Positions 54,764-64,000 of a DNA stretch of 64,000 nucleotides are shown piece after piece; the stretch's first letter is position 1, and each line of letters begins with the position of its first letter. The translations under genes were made by a program, and so were the position numbers. The notes beneath the pieces are model-generated. The model saw only the letters and a program-made list of their open reading frames with translations, was not told the origin of the DNA and did no database searches. Where the stretch lies: assembly GCA_000733355.1 (NCBI GenBank), contig JNVV01000030.1, positions 186,001 through 250,000 on the forward strand. The letters are read 5' to 3'. The DNA is from Falciphora oryzae (lineage: Eukaryota > Ascomycota > Sordariomycetes > Magnaporthales > Magnaporthaceae).

Positions 54764-55185
54764 TTTTTTATCGACCACCTTCAGCCCTGGATCCCTCCTG
54801 CCGGCTGTGACAGGCTTTCCATTCTTACCCACCACGGTTAACCCCGGGCTTCTTTGTTGGTCGTCACGGGCCTGCCGTCCTTGTCCACCACTGTCAGCCC
54901 CCGCTTGCCGGCTGTGACGGGCTTCGCGTTTTTATCGACCACTGTCAGACCCTGGCTTCTCTTGTTGGCAGTCACCGGCTTTCCATCCTTGTCGACAACT
55001 GTCAGCCCTGGGCCTCGCTTGTTGGCTGTGACGGGCTTCCCGTCCTTGTCGACTACTGTTAATCCTGGGCTTCGTTTGCCAGCCGTGACTGGCTTCCCGT
55101 CCCTGTCGACGACTGTCAGATCTGGGCTTCTCTTGTTGGCTGTCACGGGCTTCCCGTTCCTAGCAGCAACCGTCAGCCCCGGGTC
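54764..55185 (-). repeat. 57-bp tandem repeat array coding 19-residue units
   Basis: Eight recognisable units on the minus strand, consensus SPGLTVVDKDGKPVTANKR. Six lie in the frame of the gene at 54838-55415 (the sixth is two residues short), one full and one partial unit continue in another frame after the stop. Units differ mainly at residues 1-3, 9-11 and 17. Confidence 0.93.
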
Positions 55186-55415
55186 CCACCAGCTGGTAGT
55201 CGAGATTGGGGTCGCCTGGGTTTCGGCAACTTTGACACCACCAGGCGCACGCCTCGCCACAGCGCCCGTCTGTGTTGGAAAAAGATAGGTTAGAGAATAT
55301 TTGAGAGCTTTCGACCTGAAACAATAGGGGCCTGTATATTAGCACATATGATTCGCTGGTGGAGGGGTACGGCCAGCGCCAGGCCAACGAACGCAAAGGC
55401 AGTGAAGACCTTCAT
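54838..55415 (-). CDS. Kex2-type repetitive secreted peptide precursor (KEP-like), truncated by frameshift
   Basis: Exon 1 (55415-55371) encodes MKVFTAFAFVGLALA, a signal peptide. A 101-bp intron (GTACCC...ACACAG) leads to exon 2 (55269-54838), giving 158 residues. Exon 2 begins TGAVARRAPGG and then carries six tandem units of about 19 residues, five ending in Lys-Arg, the cleavage site of Kex2 in the Golgi. Processing would release 16- or 17-residue peptides of the type SPGLTVVDKDGKPVTAN. The layout matches fungal Kex2-processed repetitive proteins. The units have no Tyr, Phe, Trp or Cys, so they lack the aromatic residue cross-linked in ustiloxin-type RiPPs. The repeats continue after the stop in another frame, showing a one-base loss near 54855. 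TATATAA lies 67 bp upstream of ATG. Exon 1 could instead continue a few codons further (VPLHQR) with a different donor. Confidence 0.8.
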
Positions 55416-55481
55416 GATTTTAGTTTGTGGGGGCTTTGAGACGATTATTTCTTAGAATGGTGGGAGCAGGATGCCAGCTGG

Positions 55482-55488
55482 TTATATA
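55482..55488 (-). promoter_or_regulatory. TATA box of the repeat-precursor gene
   Basis: TATATAA on the minus strand, 67 bp upstream of ATG 55415. Confidence 0.5.
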
Positions 55489-56396
55489 GGCAAAATGATG
55501 GGTGCGGTCCCTATGTCAAGCCTTAAATGTGATCCGTTGTGGTGCAAATGCAGTGCGGTGGTAAAAGTTGACGTCGACAACGGGCCAAGGATGCTTCCTT
55601 GCAGGAAGCCCATCAAAGTGTACAAAGCGCGTCGACATTACTACTTTGGGCCGTCTTGCACAAGCTCTTTTAGGGAAATTAGGGTTGTGTTGGTAGGAGT
55701 GGTACTCCTGTTGGGCTCGGAGATCTCCAAAGAAGGTGAACAATGATCCTTTATATCAGAGGATCAATCTATTCTTGTGCACGAAGAGGAAAGGGATCTA
55801 TCTGCCAGAGAGGGAGCAGAAGGGAGGCTATATATACACGATCCAGATCACCAAAGGGGCCCTCCCCTGCTCCCAACCTCCGCGGGCTTGCGGGTCCTCG
55901 GATCCCGTGATCAGAGATCACGGGACAGGAGGATCCGGCCCTCTCTGAGCTCTGCCGATTGCCTGCACAGGCCAGTGCAATCCAACACCGGCAACTCTTT
56001 CTTTTGTGCAGGCAATTGGGAGATCCCTTCACGTGACAAATCCCGTAATCCCAGCTCTACTGGATCTTGTAAGGTTAATAACAAAGGGAATCTCCGGACC
56101 AAGTAGTCCGGATCAGGAAAAGACTGAATAGCCGCTCTCAAAACGGCTCGTCGCCCTCAATAACGACAATAGGAACGATAACGTAATGGGATCCACCGGA
56201 TTTAGCTGGCGGTGCGCGGGCAAAGCGGTGGGTGGTGCAATTAAAAAGCACAATAGCAGTGAATAACTTCAACGGGCTATTTAGGTTGTAACTTAATGCG
56301 GGATAATAGGAACGCAAATCAAGGACTCTTTACAAGCCGGGTCCAGGCTTTATAAAAAGCCTTCCTTCCGGCCCTTAAAAGGTCGGGCAACTTGAT
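55489..56396. other. Boundary segment between genes and transposon-rich DNA
   Basis: No coding gene is recognised. A perfect palindrome with 10-bp arms, TCCCGTGATC and GATCACGGGA separated by AGA, lies at 55903-55925. GC falls through this stretch. It may hold a solo LTR or transposon end, but no matching second copy was found in the window. Confidence 0.4.
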
Positions 56397-57420
56397 TTGG
56401 TAAACCTCGTTAATCCAAATCGTCCGCCTATATTGCCCTCTGTTTACAGCATCTTTTACCCGCTTTATTCAATCAGTCTTTTATCGGTTAACTTTTCGGT
56501 CGCTTTCGTTACCATAGGCAATAAAAAAAGCAATACCAAATCTGGTACGGTCGCCAAAAAGGTTCGAAAACTTCGATCTATCGCGCGCAGCGGTAGCAAA
56601 TCCTTAAAGCGGCTCTAAGGCCTTGCCGCTAAGGCTTTCGATTTTGCGATAGCTATTTTTGCACCTCCGGTCGCGCCTACGCCCGCGGCTGTCGACGCCG
56701 CTATCGATCAGTTCCTTAACCCGTTCGATAATAACTTCGATTTCGAAAACGCCGATCCTGCGCCTGCTCCGTCGGATAAGAAGAAAAAGGCGGCTATCAA
56801 AATCGTTAGGCCTGCTGTTAGTGGTAAAACGGTTTTTGCACCGGGTCCGCGCGGTGGAAAGGGCGCCTTACGCGCTATCCCTTGCCTGGGTTGCCTAAAG
56901 TCCGTTTTCGCCGGCAAAATAAAAGAAGGCGATAGCTATCGGGACATAGTCCCGGTTAAAAAGCGCTATTAGCTGTGCGCGTTAGGCCACACCTGTTAGC
57001 CTATATAAGCATTTCGATCTTCCCATATCTTTTTTAAAGCTCGTTTTAACTATCCTCCAATCCTTCGATCGCGTTACGTCCAGCGCTTAAATTTATAATG
57101 GAATGGGGTCGCGATAATCGCGATAAAAAGGTAAGTTTGTTCTCCCAGTTTAATGCTTTGGGTGCGCTTGCTAACGTGTTTTCTTATAATCCTCAAACTT
57201 TTAATAAGTGGCGTATTACTACCAAATGTATACTGCAGCTGGCGGCTAAAGATAGGGATTAAAAGGATGCTAATGCCGACCTCCTAATAATGACGCGATT
57301 AAAGCGGAAAACGGCGGGCCGCGCGGCCGTTTTAAAGATATACGAAACTGTTTGGTTGGAAAATGGCAAAGATGATAAGGAGGAAAAGTAAAAAAAAGTT
57401 TAACGGGATATTTGGAAAAA
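56397..57420 (+). mobile_element. Mutated repeat ORF with Cys/His finger (unclassified)
   Basis: Family-like plus-strand stretches separated by stop codons: an Ala/Pro-rich part (FAPPVAPTPAAVDAAIDQF), NFDFENADPAPAPSDKKKK, then GPRGGKGALRAIPCLGCLKS, YRDIVPVKKRY and LCALGHTC. The last two parts make a CxxC...CxxGHxC pattern like a zinc finger. Similar phrases are, to my knowledge, common in fungal repeat DNA, but I cannot name the element. Stops are mostly TAA/TAG, as C-to-T mutation would produce. No intact frame remains. Confidence 0.45.
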
Positions 57421-60195
57421 GTTTGGTTGTAAAATCGTTTATTATTTCGGTATGGTCGTTTGTTGCTTTTTTGATTTGAGCATTTTTATTTTGTCGATTT
57501 TTGCGTTATTTTTAGGGATTTTGGCGTTTTGGTACCATGGAAAACGATTTTGTATGCATTCCTTAGCTTTTTTTTATTTGTAATCCCGCTTTACCTATCC
57601 TTCCACTCTTACGGTAGTTGAATTGCTGCTTATAAGGTCCTCCAAAGCCTTATTTAGCAACTTTTTTGTTATAGCGTCGGCCGGGTTATTTGCCTTTGCG
57701 ATCTATTTAATTTCGTCGATTTCGCGCGCTTCGTAGGACTCGCGGAAAGCTATAATATCTATTATAAGGCGTTTTTCCGTAATAGTCCCAAACTGAACAA
57801 AGCATTGGTAAAGCGAAAAGCTGTCGGTGCAAATGATCAACTTGCAGGGGGGCAAATCCAGCTTTTCACAAATCGTTGCGAGCGTTGTTTTTAAAACATA
57901 GCTAGTATCAAAGCCGCTAACCATACCGTAGATCTCGCTCGCTAAAACGCTTTTTATAACCCTTTTGCATTTTACGGAGCTTTAATACAAAATGTTACCG
58001 GTAACCCGGAAGCTATTTTCCTGCTTTATAGCTCCTTCGTTGCTTAGGACGATTATAAAGCCGATTTGTAAACTAAGGTTTTGGTTGTTAGCGAAGGACC
58101 CGTTTACAAACACATACAAACTAGCTGTTTGCAAATCTAATTGCACGTAATTCAAACCTCTGTCTGCGTTGTCGATCTACCATTAGATCCTTTTATTAAA
58201 CTTAAACACGTTTGTATTTACAGGATCTTTGGCTTATGTAACCATAAAATAATCGAAAGCGGCTTTTAATTAGCATATCGAACTTACATATGCCTTTCGT
58301 GCGCGCTATACAACGTACTGCTATTAGGTATCGTCTAATCCCGCAATTACTAGTTCCAAACGATTTGCCTATCCCTTTTGCTACATAATAACAGCATTTT
58401 ATCTAACCAAAATCTTACACCCGTTAAAATTGCCTTCGTTTCCGGGGTACAGGATCGATTTTGGTTTCGCTTTAAACCCGGCTTTTTAAAGCGCTATTTC
58501 CTCCCTTTGCATAAACTCGGCGTTGCCTAGGTTCAAAGTGTCGTCGGTTTGTATACCAACTATTCCAAAGCTTTAGCCGATTTTTAAAACAAATAAGCAC
58601 GGATTATACTCCAAAATGGAACAATCCAATCGTTTTTTATAATACCTTTAGTACGTAACGAACCAATGCAGCCCTGCCTTAACCAATCCGTAAAGCGGTT
58701 TAATTAATTAAAAGGCCGTGCCCTTTAAATACCGATATTCCAGTTCCTTAGGAAGGCGCAGAATAACATCCTTTTGCAGCTCTATTTCGGACTGGGTATA
58801 CGCTTGGCTAATATTTTTAATCATTAGCATAAAGCCTCGTTTTATAAGGGACGGGCTAAACGCGAGGATCAAGCGTTGGCTGCATCGCATAATCGTTAAA
58901 AACTGGGTAAAAAGGCTTTTTTTCTCCCAATCGCTGTATTTTTGCACCATAAATCTCGATTTTTTATAAAAGATCGAATTAATGCCTTTAACTTTTTTAA
59001 CGAGGCGGGACCTAAAAACTTTCGCGCTGCCAATGCCGCTTAGTTTAATCGGTTTAATCACTCCGGCGGCAAGGAGTGCTTCGATTTTAAGCCAATCAAA
59101 TTCCTCGAATAAGCGTCCGGGAGCTTTAATTTTGCCCTTTTGTCGGTATTGGAGCGCTAAACGTAGGGATTTCTTCTTTTTTTGGGCTAGGAATGCCGTT
59201 ATTGCTTGGCGCGGGGGTCGTCCTCGTCGTTTGGGGGCTGGTACCTCGGGTGCCGTTGGTACCGGTGCTTTTTAGGCAGGTGCCCTCCGTGGTCTACCGG
59301 GCCTGGCGGGTGCGAGTGGGGGTGCAATTTCAATTTCGGAAAGGGCTTCGCTATCGCTGGACACGCTTGCCGCCATTGTTTTCGTAATTTTTAGCGGTTT
59401 CCCTTTCCGTTTTGGTTCCGTTTGTAGCGGATATTCGAACGGGGCTAGTTGTTCTTCCGTTATTGCAGTTTCTTGCTCCTGCGCTTTGTGGTATGGCTTG
59501 CAGGCAGTGTTCCGGAACGTTAAAGGGCCGTTAACAGTCTCGATCGTCACTTTGTTATTTGCCACCTAAAGGACCTTGTACGGTCCTTTCCATTCGCCGT
59601 TTTCCTTATGCACTAACACTTTTATTCCTAAAGCTAGCGCGCTAGGCAAAGTGTTTTTCGTGCTTGGCCCGTTGCGCGTGTTTAGGGCGTTCTGTACTTT
59701 GCGTTTGGCATAAAGCTTTCGGAGCTTTCCTATGGCCTTGGTAATCGCTGCTGCTTTTTAAATTTGGCTTTTCGTTAGAGGGGAGTTGTTATTAATACGT
59801 AGCATGGCTTTGAAAACGAGCAGCGTGGGGATAAAGCCGTTAGGTCTTGCCGTATCGTTTATAGCTTTAACAGCTTTTTGGAGCACGGAATCGGGGTGCA
59901 AATTAGGGCACTCCTTCCGGATTATTTCGTAGGCTCGGCGGAGTAGTCCGTAGTACTTTTCCACTTTGTTTATCGACCAATGCGCCTTGATCGGGACTTG
60001 GTTGCAAGTGATCCCAAAAAGCTTTGCTTCCGCCTGGAATTCGCTCGTTGTAAAGTTAGTACCTGCGTCGTAAAATATAACGTTTGGGGGCCCCAAATAA
60101 GTATTTAACCAATAGCGTTTAAAAGCTTCCCAAATCTCTTTTGCGCTTATATCTTTTAGGAACGTTACGGCGCTAAATGCTGTATGTTGGAAGGG
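57421..60195 (-). mobile_element. Ty1/Copia retrotransposon pol remnant, minus strand
   Basis: Read leftward, Copia domains follow in the expected order. The integrase core is at about 60190-59760 (FYDAGTNFTTSEFQAEAKLF; HWSINKVEKYYGLLRRAYEI; LPTLLVFKA-like). A linker with PYHKAQEQETAITEEQLAPF follows at 59565-59272. Reverse transcriptase is at about 59061-58708 (SRLVKKVKG; LFTQFLTIMRCSQRLILAF; ISQAYTQSEIELQKDVILRLPKE). RNase H is near 57924-57703 (LIICTDSFSLYQCFVQFG; TEKRLIIDIIAFRESY). Many in-frame stops separate them. Gag and the GAG-pre-integrase part are missing at the right, where GC-rich sequence begins. It is inactive. Confidence 0.8.
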
Positions 60196-60880
60196 CAGCA
60201 AGAGGTCGCACGACAGGTAGAAGCACGGGCAAGGGGAATCCCTAATGACTAGGGACTCCGGGGCTGAGAGGCCCCGCCTCTCTAACACGGAGGGACCGGC
60301 AATGGGGACCACCGGTTATAAACGGTGATTACGGGTTATGCACGGAAATCACCGGTCATATACGGAGGCGGTGCAAATCGCAAGTCAGGCCCGGCACCGG
60401 GACTGGCCTTGGACGACCGCACCCCGCGGCTTCCGTAATTGGGATATATGTATTTAAAAGGCTCGCACGAAGAGCCTTTCCGTTATTTCTAAAAGACAAA
60501 CGACTTTGGATACACAAAATATACCAAAGCCTTTTCACCCCAACCGGCTGATATCGATATCGGCGTGCTACGAACACTAATTAGTGGGTGGTTATAACCT
60601 ACAAATTGGCAACGTAAAAAAACGGTTCGTACTAGTTGACGAGGTTGTGAATTCGCCTCGTGCTATTAGTCCCGTACTATTGCCTAAGCAATTTTCCCTT
60701 ATAAACGGCAATCGGAATTAGGGGAAAGGAATTTAAACGGGTTTACTAACCTTTCGTACGAACGATAGCCAATTAAAAGACGGAAGCCTAGCTCGTGCGG
60801 AAAGGGAAGTAAATCGCGCTCCGTTACGCACACCAGCTTTCTAACATCTTTATTTTTTTTTTTCCTATTTAACATTTCAT
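60196..60880. other. GC-rich insert followed by probable LTR/leader of the plus-strand element
   Basis: Sharp change from AT-rich integrase sequence to GC-rich DNA (about 60196-60420), with the hairpin CGGGGC/GCCCCG near 60259-60276 and the 20-bp repeats at 60311-60370. The rest (60430-60880) is AT-rich again and probably the LTR or leader of the plus-strand Copia element, but I could not find a second LTR copy to fix its ends. Confidence 0.4.
60311..60370. repeat. Three degenerate 20-bp tandem repeats
   Basis: Units begin ACCGGTTATAAACGG, ACGGGTTATGCACGG and ACCGGTCATATACGG. Each has the shape ACSGGTYATNNACGG plus five or so variable bases. Confidence 0.7.
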
Positions 60881-63800
60881 TTTGTTTTTCCCCCTACCCT
60901 TTTACTATACCATTTTTTTACCTTACACCCTCGTACGATCACCATGTCAAATAAAGACGAAACCCCAAACACACCCGTCGCCGGACCGGCGGGAATATCG
61001 CATAAAGGTTATCCTGGCAGGATTTCCCAGGATTGGTATAAAGAGATCGCCGAAAGGACAAACATCCCTTTATTAGTATAGCGCAAGTACGTCGACCCCG
61101 AACGCTAGGAAGACGACGTCGACCCAACTTAGCCACTTTCGGTTAACGAAATTACAACCTATTTCGCACGATCGGTCGCGGAAGCTATTTGGATGTTTAT
61201 TAAAAGCAAAGCGCTACGTTAAACCTTTCGAAAAGAATTCGCCGGATAAACATACGACCTATTTAACCAAATCGGTCGTACGTTTAAAAAGCGGATGGAC
61301 CAATTTCTAATGGAAAATAGGACCCATATCCCAGGAGGAATAATAACGGCCAGGTTTATGCGAATACTAAACCTTACACTTCCAAACACTTCGTACGAAA
61401 TACCCACTTTACAGCTAACGCAACTAGCACGTCCATCCCGGATACCACAGTTTGGACGATAAATATCCTCGCACGATATAGCCCCAGCTCGGCCAGCCGT
61501 TACTCCGGCCAAGGCAGTCCCGACAGCAATCCCTACCGTAGAAGTAAAATAGCTCCACGATAATACGGATTTCGTGCGGGAACAAACATAAATGTTTAGG
61601 ATTATCCCACCAAAAGCACGTACAACATAGGAAATTTGGAACTTTTTATAGCTCCCGGAAAATCAAACCCCTCGTACGACCATCCCCCCGATGGAATACA
61701 ACCTGCCCCCGAAACTGCTGGTACATAGCTACCCGTTAAAGCCGAACAAAATCTCAGCTTTCCAAAAGGGATGGAAAACGGACCGGAACTACACCGGCAA
61801 ACCGTACGACATCCTATTCGATAAAGCAAAAATTTTCATCGGCTGCTATTAACGACTTCAAATCGAAAAAAACCAATACTACGCTATTTTCCCCAATATC
61901 CTATTAAACCGTACGGAAAATTTTTATATTAACCATATCGGACCCGGAAAGCGATAAGACGAGATATACAAGCTTTTTAATTTTTATTTCAATTCGAAAA
62001 TTAACCATACGCTTTACTAAATAAATTGGACGTCGACGACGTTCGTACGGATGCGCTAAACCCATCCAGATAAAACACTGCCCGAAATGCTAAAAACAAT
62101 GCTAAATAAGTTTCAGTTCGCACAAAAAGCTTTGGGTAAAAGTTACCAAAAGGAAAGTGCTTTCCATACGGTCGTTACTTAAACATGCCGTGGAGTGCCG
62201 GAATTTAAAATCGCATTCCTTACCCAAAAGCTAACGTGCGAAGCTTTATTCGCAAACCTCCGGGCAGCATTACAAGTGACGATAAATCGCACGAACAGGA
62301 CCTAATTCCTGTTAAAAAAAGGACCGTACGACGCTAACTATACGGACCGACGGTACTATAACAATAACAAACCCCGGACGGGCCAAAGCGGCAATTTCCG
62401 GATAGGCGGCGGCGGCAATTACCGGCTAAATAGCAACTTCCAATATCGCACGAAACTACGCTGCTATATGTGCAAAAAAAAGGATGCTAGTTAACGAAAC
62501 ACCCACGCAAAAAACAAAAAGGTGCGAAATAACGGTACCTCCAAGCGTGCAAAAACCTAAGTAACGAAAGAAATAATTTCGAAGCATTCCTCCAAAACCA
62601 CGAAAACTTACCACTATCGTACGATAAAAAGAAAAATAAATAAACTTAAACACCACTAATGCAATACCTTTAAAACTATACCTACCTCCATCGCACGACT
62701 AGCGAAAACATTTACCAAACCAGCTCGAACGAAGCGTCGGACCAATTTATACTGCATAACTAATACAATACGACCTACCAAAACGAGCTTTAGGATACCG
62801 GCGCCGCACGAATCTTTACAATCGGAAAATGCCAGGTGGAAGCATACCTAAAAGAAAACCCCCGTGCAAAAATCGACTGGACGCCGGGATTAACGGAAAT
62901 AAAATTTAAAGGAAATAATATAGAAACCTTTATCGGCACGATACGGATAAAAAACCCCCTTAGGGAAATTACCTACCACATCCTAAACTCCCAAACCCCA
63001 TTTTTGTTTTGCTTATATAACGCCAACAAATTAAAATGTTATTTTAATAACGTTAACGATAACATCGTACGAAAAAACGGAACAACTATTCTTATAATTA
63101 AAAAATGGGGGCACCCATTTTTTAACGTGGGTAGTGCGGAAACAGCAGCATTTTTAATAAAAGGAAAACTTAAAAGGCTTTATCGAAGGTTCGGACACCC
63201 TCGTACGGAACGCCTTTATCGACTTTTAAAAAAAGCAGGACATTCCGACGTAAAAAAAAAAATCCTGGAAAAAATTGGCAAAATGTGCCACTATTGCCAA
63301 ACATACGACCCGGCCCCCTAACGGTTCAAATTTTCGATTAAAAATAATTACGAATTCAATTACGAAATCGTTATCGATATCGTACATTTGGGAGGGAAAA
63401 ACGCACTGCACGTTATCGATGCAGCAACATCCTTCCAAACTGCAACGTTCGTACGATCACTATCAGCTTAAAACGCATAAAACGCCCTTTGCAAATGCTA
63501 GATCTTTACCTACCAAAGGCCACCAAACACCATTTCGCACGACCTTAGCACGAACTTTTCGTCGGAAATATTCCGCAACCACGTTAAAGTAGTAGGGGTA
63601 TCGTGCAAAAAAATGCCAATAGAAGCCCATTAAGCTATCGGGAAAATCGAACGAGCGCACCAACCCTTTAAAAGAGCGTACGATATCTTAAAGGAAGAAT
63701 TTGGATATTGCACGGATAACGAAACATTGTTACAAATAGCAATTAAAGCATTAAACGATACAGCAAAACCTAACGGCCTCGTGCCAACCCTACTAGTTTT

Positions 63801-64000
63801 TAATGCCTACCCCCGGATTAACTAAAACTCCGCTCCGTCCCCAAATATCGTACAAAAAGCAAAAGCAGTCCAAAAGGCAATAAGAATGTTGCGAAGCATC
63901 CGTGCGGAAATCGAGGTCAGCCGAGCACTAAACACCCGGAACGGACCTCGCACGCACGACCTATTGCAATTTCCCTTCGGCAGCGAAGTTTTCGTTTGGA
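60881..64000 (+). mobile_element. Ty1/Copia retrotransposon, mutated, runs off window
   Basis: Starts with a gag-like frame at ATG 60944 (MSNKDETPNTPVAGPAG) broken by many TAA/TAG stops. A zinc-knuckle-like CYMCKKK lies near 62460. The longest open stretch, 62836-63321 (161 codons), covers the protease-to-GAG-pre-integrase region, ending in FGHPRTERLYRLLKKAGH and CHYCQTYDPAP. Integrase follows (ALHVIDAATSFQTATFVRSL; HAIGKIERAHQPFKRAYDIL with a stop in place of one residue; ALNDTAKPNGLVPTLLVFNAYPR). Reverse transcriptase lies beyond the window. The stop density and AT content fit repeat-induced mutation. The element is inactive, and faces the minus-strand Copia remnant head to head. Confidence 0.82.

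Noticed and set aside
54764..55415. Dikaritin (ustiloxin-like) RiPP or alpha-pheromone precursor
   Set aside because: Units have Kex2 sites but no aromatic or Cys residue in the core and no UstYa-like gene nearby in the window; no alpha-pheromone motif is present. A broader KEP-type label is safer.
1..64000. CRISPR arrays or prokaryotic operons
   Set aside because: The genes have spliceosomal introns and eukaryotic families; the only tandem arrays are the coding repeat, a microsatellite and short degenerate repeats without spacers.

Overview
The window is nuclear DNA of a filamentous ascomycete (Pezizomycotina, most likely a sordariomycete; that placement is inference). The supporting signs are short spliceosomal introns of about 50-160 bp (GTRNGT donors, CTRAC-like branch sites, YAG acceptors), a HET-domain gene, a fusicoccadiene-synthase-type chimeric terpene synthase, fungal cytochrome P450s, secreted carbohydrate- and phenol-acting enzymes, and Copia retrotransposons full of stop codons as left by repeat-induced mutation. 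Two short assembly gaps (N runs) are present. No tRNA, rRNA or CRISPR was found.

Layout. 1-13.2 kb holds intact metabolic genes: a membrane-anchored GH3 beta-glucosidase (C-terminus beyond the window edge), a multicopper oxidase, a small unknown protein, a secreted FMN-dependent alpha-hydroxy acid oxidase, and a cytosolic GH13 alpha-amylase with a 21-nt microexon. 13.9-15.7 kb is a broken HET gene. 16-29 kb is intact again: a single-pass Cys-rich membrane protein, a SAM methyltransferase, a TetX-like FAD monooxygenase, an extended SDR, a six-exon P450, a PD-(D/E)XK nuclease-like protein whose intron carries a heptanucleotide microsatellite, and a protein with a long Arg/Ser/Gln/Tyr-rich tail.

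29.4-45 kb looks like a decayed secondary-metabolism block. It holds a chimeric terpene synthase with an amber stop inside the prenyltransferase DDxxD motif and two frameshifts, a broken P450, a second truncated P450 next to a 154-bp MITE-like hairpin, and two broken TauD-family dioxygenase paralogues. An apparently intact glycosyltransferase and a bacterial-like methyltransferase lie among them. Every neighbouring multi-exon gene outside this block reads cleanly, which argues for real decay rather than general sequencing error.

45-55.4 kb carries small secreted and membrane proteins, an arylsulfatase, a ten-cysteine secreted protein, and the most interesting locus: a signal-peptide gene encoding a tandem 19-residue repeat, most units ending in Lys-Arg. 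This is the architecture of a Kex2-processed repetitive precursor, here cut short by a one-base deletion. From 55.5 kb to the end the sequence is AT-richer and made of transposon remnants: an unclassified repeat ORF, a minus-strand Copia pol, a GC-rich insert with 20-bp tandem repeats, and a plus-strand Copia element running off the window. The secreted-protein genes therefore sit at the edge of a transposon-rich compartment.
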